This document shows, piece by piece, positions 35,029-43,764 of a stretch of DNA of 64,000 nucleotides. The number at the start of each line of letters is the position of its first letter. Position 1 is the first letter of the stretch. Below the pieces are notes generated by a model. That model was not told the DNA's origin. It saw only the letters and a program-made list of their open reading frames with translations, and searched no databases. The DNA is from Flavobacterium macacae (GTDB lineage Bacteria > Bacteroidota > Bacteroidia > Flavobacteriales > Flavobacteriaceae), in the NCBI RefSeq assembly GCF_003865365.1, contig NZ_RQVR01000005.1, positions 62,001-126,000 of the forward strand, given 5' to 3'. Both the position numbers and the translations under genes were made by a program.

Positions 35029-36030
35029 ATGACAAAAACAAGAATTGCCATAAATGGTTTTGGAAGAATCGGGAGAAATTTGTTCCGTCTTTTATTGAAC
35101 CATCCGACCATCGAAGTTGTTGCGATAAATGATATTGCTGACAACAAAACGATGTCGCATTTAATCAAATATGACAGCATTCACGGGGTTTTGCCTTTTG
35201 AATGTTCGTATGATGCGGACGGAATTATTGTGGACGAAAAACATTATTCTTTTTTTCATGAAAGAAGCATTTCAAATTTAGATTGGAAATCCCTAAATAT
35301 CGATGTGGTTGTGGAAGCTACGGGCAAATACAAAACGTTTGACGAAATCAATTTTCATATAATGGTTGGAGCAAAAAAAGTAATTCTTTCGGCTCCGTCA
35401 GAAACAGAATTGATAAAGACTGTGGTTCTGGGTGTCAACGAGCACATTCTTGATGGCACTGAAAAAATAATTTCAAACGCAAGCTGTACTACAAACAATG
35501 CGGCTCCGATGGTCAAGGTCATCAATGATTTGTGCGGCATTGAACAAGCTTACATCACCACGGTTCACTCTTACACGACTGACCAAAGCCTTCACGACCA
35601 ACCGCATAAAGATTTAAGAAGGGCGCGTGGCGCGGCACAATCAATTGTTCCAACAACAACGGGCGCTGCAAAAGCACTGACAAAAATTTTTCCTGAATTA
35701 GATGGAAAAATAGGTGGAAGCGGCATCCGTGTTCCGGTGCCTGATGGTTCTTTGACCGATATCACCTGTTATGTAAAACGCGAAGTTTCGATTGAAGAAA
35801 TAAACAGCGCTTTTAAAAATGCTTGCGAAAATCATTTTAAAGGAATTATGGCTTACACCGAAGATCCCATTGTTTCTGTAGACATTATTGGCAACAAAAA
35901 TTCGTGTCTTTTTGATTCTGGTTTAACATCAGTAATTGACAAAATGGTGAAAGTTGTGGGCTGGTATGATAACGAAATCGGATATTCTTCGCGCTTAATC
36001 GATTTAATTTCTTTGACGAATAAGAAATAG
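35029..36030 (+). CDS. gapA: Glyceraldehyde-3-phosphate dehydrogenase
   Basis: A 333-residue GAPDH with the NAD motif INGFGRIGRN, an Asp in AINDIADN (suggesting NAD preference), the catalytic region NASCTTNNAAP with Cys at about 153, the active-site His in TTVHSYTTDQ, and WYDNEIGYSSRL. It converts glyceraldehyde-3-phosphate to 1,3-bisphosphoglycerate in glycolysis. Whether this is the main or a second isoform cannot be told from one window. The hybrid kinase gene follows after 28 bp. Confidence 0.93.
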   Translation: MTKTRIAINGFGRIGRNLFRLLLNHPTIEVVAINDIADNKTMSHLIKYDSIHGVLPFECSYDADGIIVDEKHYSFFHERSISNLDWKSLNIDVVVEATGKYKTFDEINFHIMVGAKKVILSAPSETELIKTVVLGVNEHILDGTEKIISNASCTTNNAAPMVKVINDLCGIEQAYITTVHSYTTDQSLHDQPHKDLRRARGAAQSIVPTTTGAAKALTKIFPELDGKIGGSGIRVPVPDGSLTDITCYVKREVSIEEINSAFKNACENHFKGIMAYTEDPIVSVDIIGNKNSCLFDSGLTSVIDKMVKVVGWYDNEIGYSSRLIDLISLTNKK

Positions 36031-36058
36031 CTACATTTATCGGCTCAAGCATTATTAA

Positions 36059-38239
36059 ATGAGTCGACACTTATTACTTTTTTTGTTTTTTTATACTTCT
36101 GCGGTTTTCTCTCAGAACAAACCTTCCGTGTCACAAAAAGTTGACAGCGTATCGTATTATATTGAACTTTCAAATTTTTACCTAAAAGGAAACAATTTCC
36201 AACCTGCATTAGAATATTCTCAAAAAGCGATTGATGTTGCCCAAAAATCAGAAAACAAGAATGCCGAAGCAAATGCTTATACTTTTTTAGGCGGTATTTA
36301 TTTTGAGTTAAAAAAATATGATGATGCAATTGAAACGTATGTTAGAAGCACAGCACTCTATAACGATTTAGACCCTAGCACAGAACAAGCCTATTGTTAT
36401 TATAATCTGGGCTTGTGCTACATGGAAAAAGGCGGCTATGCTACAGCTGAAATTTATTTTGACAAGGCGAATATTATTTATGAAAAAATAAATATTCCGG
36501 ATGCAAAGGAACTCTTAAATCTTCAAAAAGGAATTTTATACAAAGCAAAAGGGAAGTCAAAATTAGCAGCCGGTATTTTCAATAAAATTATTGCAAAGCT
36601 AGATTCAGACGACCAGTTTAAAACAAAAGCAGAAGCTTTATATCAAATGGGATGCATTGAATTTGAATCTGGGCTCAATTCTCTTTCAATGAATTACCTG
36701 AATCGAGCCTTAGAATTAAATGCCAAAAGTGATAATCTAGAACAAAAGTCAAAAATCTATAAAAAAATCAGTGAAGTGTATGAGAAAATGATGGACATTG
36801 ACAATTCCTTCCTTTTTTTAAAGAAACATTTGGTTTTACAAGATTCAATCCAAACGCTTAACAATAAAAAAATAGGTGCGCTGGAATATGAAAAATTCAA
36901 GGAAAGCGAGCGAATGAAAACAATAAAACAGCAAGATAAAGAAAATCGGGAAGCCCAAAAATTGCTTAAGGTTTCTAAATTGACTAGTATTTTAAGTATA
37001 GCTCTAATCTCTATTTTGTCACTTTTAAGTTTTTCGCTCTACAAAAATAATAATATCAAGAAAAAATCAAACAAGTTACTTCAGGAAAAAAATTCAGAAC
37101 TTGAAATTGCAAAAGACAAAGCAGAAAGAGCACTTTTAGCAAGGGCCGAATTTCTTTCCACGGTAAGCCATGAATTGAGAACACCTTTGAATGCGATTAA
37201 CGGAATCACGCATTTGATGATTGATGAAGATCCGAAAGAATCCCAAAAAGAATATTTACAATCTTTAAAATTCTCAGGAACCTACCTTTTGACTTTTATC
37301 AATGAAATTTTAGAAATCAATAGGATTGAGTCAAATAATATTGAAATTGAAAAAATTGGTTTTAATTTAAAACAGCTTTTGTCTGACATCCAGAATGCGT
37401 TAAAAGAATTGGCCAGCCAAAATAATGTCGATTTTGAATTAGAAATTGATGAAAAAATTTGCAAAATCTTTAACGGCGACCCTACAAAATTGTCTCAGAT
37501 TTTCTTGAATTTGATTAACAATGCCTTGAAGTTTACTGAAAACGGAAAGGTAACCGTAAAAGCGAACCTTCTTGAAGAAACCGATATTTCACAGAAAATT
37601 CATTTTGAAATTGTTGATAGCGGTATTGGAATTCCTTTAGAAAAACAAGAAATTATTTTTGAAAGTTTTTCTCAAGGATCTATTGAAATCAACAGAAAAT
37701 ATGGGGGAACCGGATTAGGATTAGCTATTGTAAAAAGGCTGGTGACTTTACTTGGAGGAACTATTGGACTTGAAAGCAGTCCCCAAAAAGGTTCTAATTT
37801 TAATTTCACTTTAGTAATGGAAAAAGGAATTGAATGTGACGACGAAATCAAATTTTACACAAGCGATTCCGACTTTGTCAATAAAAAAATACTGCTAGTT
37901 GAAGACAATAAAATCAACCAGATGGTAACTAAAAAAATGCTTGAAAAGAAAAAAATACTCTGTGAAATTGTGGACAATGGCGAAGATGCCATTGAAGCCG
38001 CTCGAAATAACAAATATGACCTGATCTTGATGGACGTGCACCTTCCGGGCATAAACGGAACAATTGCCACACAGAATATTCGGGATTTTGATGACAAAAC
38101 GCCAATTATAGCATTGACCGCGATTTCCTTAAATGAAAACCGCGAAATGCTGCTGTCTTTTGGAATGAATGATGTGATTACCAAACCATTTAATCCAGAT
38201 AATTTTTATAAAGTGATTGCAGAAACGATGCGAAATTAA
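36059..38239 (+). CDS. TPR hybrid sensor histidine kinase
   Basis: A 726-residue two-component kinase: signal peptide (ending SAVFSQ), about six TPR units (residues 30-270), one membrane helix (LTSILSIALISILSLLSFSLY, about 305-325), and a coiled coil. The H-box is SHELRTPLNAI. The HATPase has intact N (NLINNALKF), G1 (DSGIGI) and G2 (GGTGLGLAI) boxes. A C-terminal receiver domain has the acidic pair VEDN, phospho-Asp in LMDVHLP and the Lys in ITKPF. The periplasmic TPR is the likely sensor. It contrasts with the degenerate TPR kinase at 9.4-11.5 kb. Its end overlaps the convergent phosphorylase gene by four bases. Confidence 0.93.
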   Translation: MSRHLLLFLFFYTSAVFSQNKPSVSQKVDSVSYYIELSNFYLKGNNFQPALEYSQKAIDVAQKSENKNAEANAYTFLGGIYFELKKYDDAIETYVRSTALYNDLDPSTEQAYCYYNLGLCYMEKGGYATAEIYFDKANIIYEKINIPDAKELLNLQKGILYKAKGKSKLAAGIFNKIIAKLDSDDQFKTKAEALYQMGCIEFESGLNSLSMNYLNRALELNAKSDNLEQKSKIYKKISEVYEKMMDIDNSFLFLKKHLVLQDSIQTLNNKKIGALEYEKFKESERMKTIKQQDKENREAQKLLKVSKLTSILSIALISILSLLSFSLYKNNNIKKKSNKLLQEKNSELEIAKDKAERALLARAEFLSTVSHELRTPLNAINGITHLMIDEDPKESQKEYLQSLKFSGTYLLTFINEILEINRIESNNIEIEKIGFNLKQLLSDIQNALKELASQNNVDFELEIDEKICKIFNGDPTKLSQIFLNLINNALKFTENGKVTVKANLLEETDISQKIHFEIVDSGIGIPLEKQEIIFESFSQGSIEINRKYGGTGLGLAIVKRLVTLLGGTIGLESSPQKGSNFNFTLVMEKGIECDDEIKFYTSDSDFVNKKILLVEDNKINQMVTKKMLEKKKILCEIVDNGEDAIEAARNNKYDLILMDVHLPGINGTIATQNIRDFDDKTPIIALTAISLNENREMLLSFGMNDVITKPFNPDNFYKVIAETMRN

Positions 38240-39048
38240 TTTCTGGCAATTAATTCCCTAATCAAAGCTCTCACTTTGGGCTCTGCTTTTTGTGCTGCTT
38301 CTAAAACCTCTTGATGTGAAATTGTATCGATGCTGTGTTCGTCGCCGATATCCGTAATTACGGAAATCCCGAAACATTCCACATCCATATGTCTTGCCAC
38401 AATCACTTCGGGAACTGTTGACATTCCAACACAATCGGCACCCACAATTTTCACCATTCTGTATTCAGAAAGCGTTTCAAAAGTCGGCCCTTGCAAACCA
38501 TAATAGATTCCGTCTTTGACTTCAATATTTAAGTCGATGGCAATATTTTTTGCTTTTGTAATCAAATCTCTTGAATAAGGCTCGCTCATGTTTACAAATC
38601 GTGGTCCGAATCGCTCGTCGTTTTTTCCACGCAAAGGATGTTCGGGCATCATATTAATGTGGTCGTAAATAATCACGATATCACCCACTTTATAAAATGG
38701 ATTGACGCCTCCTGAAGCATTGGAAACCACTAATTTCTCCACACCCAAAAACTTCATCACGCGAACCGGAAAAGTCACTTCTTTCATGTCATAACCTTCA
38801 TAATAATGAAAACGGCCCTGCATGGCAACCACTTTTTTATTTCCGATAGTTCCAAAAACCAAAGCGCCTTTATGACCTTCAACCGTGGAAACCGGGAAAT
38901 TGGGGATTTCATTGTAAGGCAAAGTAAATTCTACTTGAATATCTTCTGTAAAACCTCCTAAGCCCGAACCTAAAATCACTCCAAATTCAGGAGAAAAATT
39001 AATTTTTGATTTAATATAATTGACTGTTTCTTGAACTTTTTCGAACAT
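38236..39048 (-). CDS. Purine nucleoside phosphorylase
   Basis: A 270-residue trimeric-type PNP with GVILGSGLGGF, GRFHYYEGYDM, SNASGGVNPFYKVGDIV and the purine-contacting YYGLQGPTFET and GADCVGMSTVPE regions. It splits inosine and guanosine with phosphate for purine salvage. It is transcribed leftward from its own promoter and is divergent from the ArsR gene. Confidence 0.93.
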   Translation of the reverse strand: MFEKVQETVNYIKSKINFSPEFGVILGSGLGGFTEDIQVEFTLPYNEIPNFPVSTVEGHKGALVFGTIGNKKVVAMQGRFHYYEGYDMKEVTFPVRVMKFLGVEKLVVSNASGGVNPFYKVGDIVIIYDHINMMPEHPLRGKNDERFGPRFVNMSEPYSRDLITKAKNIAIDLNIEVKDGIYYGLQGPTFETLSEYRMVKIVGADCVGMSTVPEVIVARHMDVECFGISVITDIGDEHSIDTISHQEVLEAAQKAEPKVRALIRELIARN

Positions 39049-39123
39049 ATATTTTATGATTTATGAATAACTAAACCTTAACTACCTAAAAATAAATCAA
39101 CTGCATTTTCAGAAAATTTTGGC

Positions 39124-39153
39124 CAAAGGTAAAAGTACACAAAATGATTTCAA
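39124..39153 (-). promoter_or_regulatory. Promoter of the purine nucleoside phosphorylase gene
   Basis: On the minus strand TTG (39153-39151), 19 bp, TACCTTTG (39131-39124): full consensus match. It lies 75 bases before the start codon. Confidence 0.8.
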
Positions 39154-39211
39154 TTCTAAGAAAATTATTCCCAATCCTAAAATTTTGCTAATTAAATTTG
39201 CATTAATAGAT

Positions 39212-39236
39212 ATATCGGAAAATCTCGATATCTTTG
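39212..39236 (+). promoter_or_regulatory. ArsR operator overlapping a leaderless promoter
   Basis: ATATCG (39212-39217) and CGATAT (39226-39231) form a 6-bp inverted repeat with an 8-base centre, overlapping TATCTTTG (39229-39236), an exact TAnnTTTG. The ATG of the ArsR gene begins at 39241, so the transcript should have almost no leader. This is the layout expected for autorepression by blocking RNA polymerase. Confidence 0.65.
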
Positions 39237-39240
39237 CCCT

Positions 39241-39540
39241 ATGGAAAACATCGAAATTTTCAAAGCCCTTTCAAACAAGTCACGACTGCAAATGTTAGAA
39301 TGGCTCAAAGATCCGGAAACGAACTTTCCGGAGCAAAAAGATGCAGGTTATGAAAATGGGGTTTGCGTGGGGCAGATACAGTCGAAAGCGGGACTTACGC
39401 AATCCACAGTTTCAGAATACTTATCGATTTTACAGCGCGCAGGTTTCATCGAATCCACTCGTGTCGGGCAATGGACGTATTATAAAAGAAACGAAAAAGC
39501 CTTTGCCGAACTTATAAAAAAAATTGAATCTAATTTATAA
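39241..39540 (+). CDS. ArsR-family transcriptional regulator
   Basis: A 99-residue winged-helix protein: FKALSNKSRLQMLEWLKDPE, the recognition helix GLTQSTVSEYLSILQRAGFIESTRVGQWTYYKRN, and a short tail. It contains one cysteine (GVCVGQI). The arsenic-type CVCDLC motif is absent, so a metal or thiol ligand is not evident and sensing may be by another cue. An inverted repeat overlapping its promoter suggests autoregulation, and the ene-reductase 13 bp downstream is the likely target. Confidence 0.9.
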   Translation: MENIEIFKALSNKSRLQMLEWLKDPETNFPEQKDAGYENGVCVGQIQSKAGLTQSTVSEYLSILQRAGFIESTRVGQWTYYKRNEKAFAELIKKIESNL

Positions 39541-39553
39541 ATACAAATTTCAA

Positions 39554-40660
39554 ATGAGCACAAATAATTTATTCACCCCTTTTAAGCTAAAAACTTTAGA
39601 TCTTAAAAATAGAATTGTGATGGCGCCAATGACGCGTTCCTTTTCTCCAAACGGAATTCCGACTGACGAAGTTGCAACCTATTACCAAAAAAGAGCCGAA
39701 GGACAAGTCGGCTTGATTTTATCAGAAGGAACGGTTATCGACAGAATTTCTTCTTCAAATGATGCCAATGTGCCTCGTTTTCACGGAGAACAAGCGCTGG
39801 CTGGCTGGAAAAAAGTAATCGACGGCGTTCACAGCGCTGGTGGACAAATGGGCCCGCAAATCTGGCACATGGGAATCATGGACAACCATCATTCCGGCTG
39901 GACGCCATCATCACCATTTGAAGGCCCGTCTGGATTGAACAGGCCAGGTTTCAATAATGGAAACACGATGACTTCAAAAGATATCGAAGACACGATAATT
40001 GCTTTTGGAAAAGCAGCTGCGGATGCTAAAAGATTGGGTTTTGACACTATCGAAATCCACGGTGCGCACGATTATTTAATCGACCAATTTTTTTGGGATG
40101 CAACTAATTTAAGAACTGACGAATATGGCGGAAAAACGTTGGCGGAAAGAACACGTTTTGCCGTTGAAGTCATCAAAGAAATCAGAAGACAAGTGGGTGA
40201 TGATTTTGCAATTATCATTCGATTGTCACAATTTAAACCCTCAGATTACACGTATAAATTAGCCAAAACACCACAAGAAATGGAATCTTGGTTGGCACCT
40301 TTAGTAGATGCGGGAGTTGATATTTTGCACTGTTCGCAAAGACGTTTTTGGGAACCAGAATTTGAAGAATCAGACTTAAACTTTGCAGGCTGGGCTAAAA
40401 AACTGACAGGAAAAGCGACAATAACAGTTGGTTCTGTTGGTCTTTCTGGAGATTTCTTTGGAGCTTTTGCAGGAGAAAGTTCTGAGCCGACATCATTAGA
40501 AGAATTAAACAGAAGATTTGATCGTGGCGATTTTGATTTGGTTGCTGTGGGAAGACCAATTTTAGCAGATCCGAATTGGGTTGCCAAAATAAAAGCTGGA
40601 AAAATGGACGAATTGAGAGGTTTCAGCAAAGAAGCTTTGGGCGAATTAGCGCTTTCTTAA
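39554..40660 (+). CDS. Old-yellow-enzyme family NADH:flavin oxidoreductase
   Basis: A 368-residue FMN enzyme with the OYE barrel: FTPFKLKTLDLKNRIVMAPMTRS, EGTVID, the active-site IEIHGAHDYLIDQFFWDATNLRTDEYGG (His/His instead of the usual His/Asn at HGAN), and GDFDLVAVGRPILADPNWV. Such enzymes reduce activated alkenes or xenobiotics. The ATG at 39554 is chosen because an upstream in-frame start would run into the ArsR gene. It is cotranscribed with the ArsR regulator. A terminator follows. Confidence 0.9.
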   Translation: MSTNNLFTPFKLKTLDLKNRIVMAPMTRSFSPNGIPTDEVATYYQKRAEGQVGLILSEGTVIDRISSSNDANVPRFHGEQALAGWKKVIDGVHSAGGQMGPQIWHMGIMDNHHSGWTPSSPFEGPSGLNRPGFNNGNTMTSKDIEDTIIAFGKAAADAKRLGFDTIEIHGAHDYLIDQFFWDATNLRTDEYGGKTLAERTRFAVEVIKEIRRQVGDDFAIIIRLSQFKPSDYTYKLAKTPQEMESWLAPLVDAGVDILHCSQRRFWEPEFEESDLNFAGWAKKLTGKATITVGSVGLSGDFFGAFAGESSEPTSLEELNRRFDRGDFDLVAVGRPILADPNWVAKIKAGKMDELRGFSKEALGELALS

Positions 40661-40677
40661 TTTCTAAATAAAATTAA

Positions 40678-40714
40678 AAGACCCGCAAATTTTAAATTTA
40701 GCGGGTGTTTTTTT
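40678..40714. terminator. Bidirectional terminator between the ene-reductase and lpxK
   Basis: ACCCGC (40681-40686) / GCGGGT (40701-40706) with an A/T-rich inner part, followed by nine T on the plus strand and preceded by AAAAG. It lies between convergent genes. Confidence 0.85.
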
Positions 40715-41728
40715 TTACCTATTATTTTCTACGTAATTTAAAATTGTCTTATTAAAAAATTCCTGATTTTGAAGAAATTCACTTTTAATCGGAAGATAAA
40801 AAAGCTGTTCCTTCGGAAGATTTCCTTTTAACCGGACAAAATCTTTTTCGGTCGTGATAATGATTTTGCCTTTTGACATTTCTTTTATTTCTGCAACATC
40901 TTTTTCTGAAAAATGATGATGGTCCGGATAGGTCAAAATAATATCTTTTTCATTTTTTAAATGGTCAAAAAAGGGTTCTGGTTTGGCGATTCCTGCAAGC
41001 AACAGTTTTTCTGAATTTTTTATTTCTGCAACAGAAATTTGGCTTTCTTCCGAAAAAATAAATTTGTCATAAGCAATTGATGTGAAAAATAATTTCTGAA
41101 GAGATTCTAATTGCAGTTTTCTTTCAATATCATTTTTTTCTTTATCCGAAAGATTTGGCGGACATTTTGTGACCACAACAATATTCGCTCTTTCGGCTCC
41201 ACTCCTGCTTTCACGAAGATTTCCGGTTGGTAAAATAAAATCATTGGCATACAGATCATTGTAAGCGGTCAATAAAATATAAAATCCGGCTTTGACTTTT
41301 CTATGCTGAAAAGCGTCGTCTAGTAAAATAATATCAGGTTCCGAAATTTGAATCAATTGCTCAATTCCGTTTTTTCGATTGGCATCAACAGCCACCAAAA
41401 TATTTGGAAACTTTTGATAAAACTGAAACGGTTCGTCTCCTAAAATTTCGGCATTTGAAGAAGCATCCGCTAAAATAAAACCTTCAGATTTTCTTTTGTA
41501 ACCTCGGCTCAACGTCGCAATTTTATTGGTTGGAGAAAGCAGACGAATTAAATATTCAATTTGTGGCGTTTTCCCAGTTCCGCCAACGCTTAAATTTCCA
41601 ACGGCAATGATCGGCAAATCAAAAGAATGTGATTTTAAAATACCTTTATCAAAAAGAAAATTCCGGAAAGAAGTGATAAAACCATATAAAACGGCGAATG
41701 GAAAAAGTATTTTTCGGAGAATATTCAT
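40715..41728 (-). CDS. lpxK: Tetraacyldisaccharide 4'-kinase
   Basis: A 337-residue lipid A kinase. An N-terminal membrane-associated helix is followed by the P-loop GNLSVGGTGKTPQIEYLI, SRGYKRKS, LLDDAFQHRKV and the C-terminal TTEKDFVRLK. It adds the 4'-phosphate to the lipid A disaccharide at the inner membrane. It is divergent from the Nif3-like gene. Confidence 0.93.
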   Translation of the reverse strand: MNILRKILFPFAVLYGFITSFRNFLFDKGILKSHSFDLPIIAVGNLSVGGTGKTPQIEYLIRLLSPTNKIATLSRGYKRKSEGFILADASSNAEILGDEPFQFYQKFPNILVAVDANRKNGIEQLIQISEPDIILLDDAFQHRKVKAGFYILLTAYNDLYANDFILPTGNLRESRSGAERANIVVVTKCPPNLSDKEKNDIERKLQLESLQKLFFTSIAYDKFIFSEESQISVAEIKNSEKLLLAGIAKPEPFFDHLKNEKDIILTYPDHHHFSEKDVAEIKEMSKGKIIITTEKDFVRLKGNLPKEQLFYLPIKSEFLQNQEFFNKTILNYVENNR

Positions 41729-41748
41729 AGTACGAAAATATAATATTT

Positions 41749-41756
41749 TATCTTTG
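41749..41756 (+). promoter_or_regulatory. Promoter box toward the Nif3-like gene
   Basis: TATCTTTG, exact TAnnTTTG, 92 bases before the start codon. No TTG at 17-23 bp upstream. Confidence 0.4.
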
Positions 41757-41848
41757 AAACATAATCAGAACACAGATTTTATAGATTTTCACGGCCATTT
41801 CCTTGAAAATTTCAAATCTGTGCTCATCTGTCAAATTTGTAGTTAAAT

Positions 41849-42943
41849 ATGAAAATTAAAGAAATAATTTCTATCCTTGAAGAAATGGCGCCGTTAGGGT
41901 ATGCCGAAGATTTTGACAACGTTGGTTTGCTGGTTGGAAATCAAAATGACAAAGCAACCGGAGTTTTGGTTTGCCACGATGCTTTGGAAAATGTGATTGA
42001 CGAAGCGATTTCAAAAAACTGTAACTTAATCGTGTGTTTTCATCCGATCTTGTTTTCGGGATTGAAGAAAATTACAGGCAAAAATTATGTAGAACGTTCC
42101 GTTTTAAAAGCGATTAAAAATGATATTGCCATTTATGCGGTTCACACAGCTTTAGATAATCATCAAAATGGCGTAAACAAAATTTTCTGTGATGCTTTGG
42201 GTTTAAAAAACACGAAAGTTTTGATTCCTAAGGAAAGTTTTATACAAAAATTGGTGACTTACACCGTTCCAGAAAATGCTGATTTAGTGCGAAATGCTTT
42301 ATTTGAAGCCGGCGCGGGAACCATCGGAAATTACGAAAACTGCAGTTTCAATTCACAAGGAAATTTTACTTTTCAAGGAAATGACAATAGCAATCCGGTG
42401 GTTGGCGAACGCGGAAAATTACATACGGGAACCGAAATCAAAATTGAAGTTATTTTTGAAAAACACTTGCAGTCAAAAGTTTTAAACGCCTTGATTTCAA
42501 GCCATATTTATGAAGAAGTCGCTTATGAAATTTATAATTTAGAGAATTCGAATCAAAATATCGGCCTTGGGATGATTGGAGAATTTGAAACCGAAATGCA
42601 AGAAAAAGAATTTCTTTTATTCGTCAAAGAAAAAATGAAAGCCGACGGAATTCGCCATTCTGAATACCTTGGAAAACCGATAAAAAAGGTTGCCGTTCTT
42701 GGCGGTTCGGGAAGTTTTGCCATAAAAAAAGCAATTCAGGCCGGAGCAGATGCATTTTTAACGGCCGATTTGAAATACCATCAGTTTTATGAAGCTGAAA
42801 ATCAGTTACTTTTGGCTGATATTGGCCATTATGAAAGTGAACGTTACACAAAAAATTATATAGTTGATTATCTTACGAAAAAAATTCTTAATTTTGCAAT
42901 CATTTTATCGGAAGAAAATACAAATCCAGTTAAGTACTTATAG
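41849..42943 (+). CDS. Nif3-like dinuclear metal centre protein
   Basis: A 364-residue NIF3/DUF34 protein. It has EEMAPLGYAEDFDNVGLLVGNQ, the metal-binding CFHPILFSGLKK and YAVHTALDNHQNGVN, a family insertion domain (about 120-230) and a second metal half ending LLADIGHYESERYT. Such proteins form a hexameric toroid and are often annotated as GTP cyclohydrolase-like; the physiological reaction is unsettled. It is followed after three bases by the coiled-coil gene, as is common in Flavobacteria. Confidence 0.9.
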   Translation: MKIKEIISILEEMAPLGYAEDFDNVGLLVGNQNDKATGVLVCHDALENVIDEAISKNCNLIVCFHPILFSGLKKITGKNYVERSVLKAIKNDIAIYAVHTALDNHQNGVNKIFCDALGLKNTKVLIPKESFIQKLVTYTVPENADLVRNALFEAGAGTIGNYENCSFNSQGNFTFQGNDNSNPVVGERGKLHTGTEIKIEVIFEKHLQSKVLNALISSHIYEEVAYEIYNLENSNQNIGLGMIGEFETEMQEKEFLLFVKEKMKADGIRHSEYLGKPIKKVAVLGGSGSFAIKKAIQAGADAFLTADLKYHQFYEAENQLLLADIGHYESERYTKNYIVDYLTKKILNFAIILSEENTNPVKYL

Positions 42944-42946
42944 AAT

Positions 42947-43726
42947 ATGGCGACTACAAAAGAATTGAGTGTTGAAGACAAGTTAAGAGCGATTTACGAT
43001 TTACAGTTAATCGACTCAAGAATTGACGAAATCAGAAATGTTAGGGGTGAATTGCCTTTAGAAGTAGAAGATTTGGAAGATGAAGTAGCTGGTTTGAGCA
43101 CGCGTCTTGACAAATTGAAAAGTGATTTGGAATCTATCGAAGAGCAAATTAAGAACAAAAAAGGTGCTATCGAAGAACACAAAGAAGGCATTAAAAAATA
43201 CACAAAACAACAGGAAACTGTTCGTAACAATAGAGAATTCAACTCTTTAACTAAAGAAGTTGAGTTTCAAGAACTTGAAATTCAATTGGCTGAAAAGCAA
43301 ATTAAAGAAATGAAAGCTTCCATTGAGCACAAAAAACAAGTGATTGCAGATTCTAAAGAAAGATTAGACGCAAAATCTTCACACTTGAAACACAAAAAAT
43401 CAGAATTAGACGCCATTATGTCTGAAACTGAAAAAGAAGAAACATTTCTTTCTGAAAAATCTGCTGAATACGAAGCATTGATCGAAGAAAGATTATTGCA
43501 AGCTTACAAAAGAATCAGAGGAAGCGTTCGTAACGGATTGGCTGTAGTTTCTATCGAAAGAGGAGCTTCTGCAGGTTCATTCTTCACGATTCCACCACAA
43601 ACTCAAATGGAAATTGCTTCTCGCAAGAAAGTAATCACAGATGAGCACTCTGGAAGAATTTTAGTAGATTCTGCCCTTGCCGATGAAGAAAAAGAAAAAA
43701 TGGAACAGCTGTTCTCAAAATTCTAA
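42947..43726 (+). CDS. Coiled-coil protein of the 'C4 zinc ribbon' family, lacking all cysteines
   Basis: A 259-residue protein with a long coiled coil (about residues 40-180) and a C-terminal domain that in relatives carries four cysteines. Here that region reads RGASAGSFFTIPPQ and HSGRILVD, and no cysteine is present anywhere, so it cannot bind zinc in the usual way. The fold may still be kept. It lies directly after the Nif3-like gene, a conserved pair. The exact role is unknown. Confidence 0.85.
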   Translation: MATTKELSVEDKLRAIYDLQLIDSRIDEIRNVRGELPLEVEDLEDEVAGLSTRLDKLKSDLESIEEQIKNKKGAIEEHKEGIKKYTKQQETVRNNREFNSLTKEVEFQELEIQLAEKQIKEMKASIEHKKQVIADSKERLDAKSSHLKHKKSELDAIMSETEKEETFLSEKSAEYEALIEERLLQAYKRIRGSVRNGLAVVSIERGASAGSFFTIPPQTQMEIASRKKVITDEHSGRILVDSALADEEKEKMEQLFSKF

Positions 43727-43735
43727 ATACCTTTA

Positions 43736-43764
43736 AGCCTCGATAATTATCGGGGCTTTTTTTT
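43736..43764 (+). terminator. Terminator abutting the next start codon
   Basis: AGCC-CGATAATTATCG-GGCT hairpin (43736-43757) followed by T8 that ends exactly at the ATG (43765) of the alpha/beta hydrolase gene. It ends the Nif3/coiled-coil unit and leaves no room for a ribosome-binding site for the next gene. Confidence 0.88.

Noticed and set aside
39241..39540. Arsenic-resistance regulator ArsR sensu stricto
   Set aside because: The metal-binding CVCDLC motif is absent and no ars genes are adjacent; only the fold family is supported.
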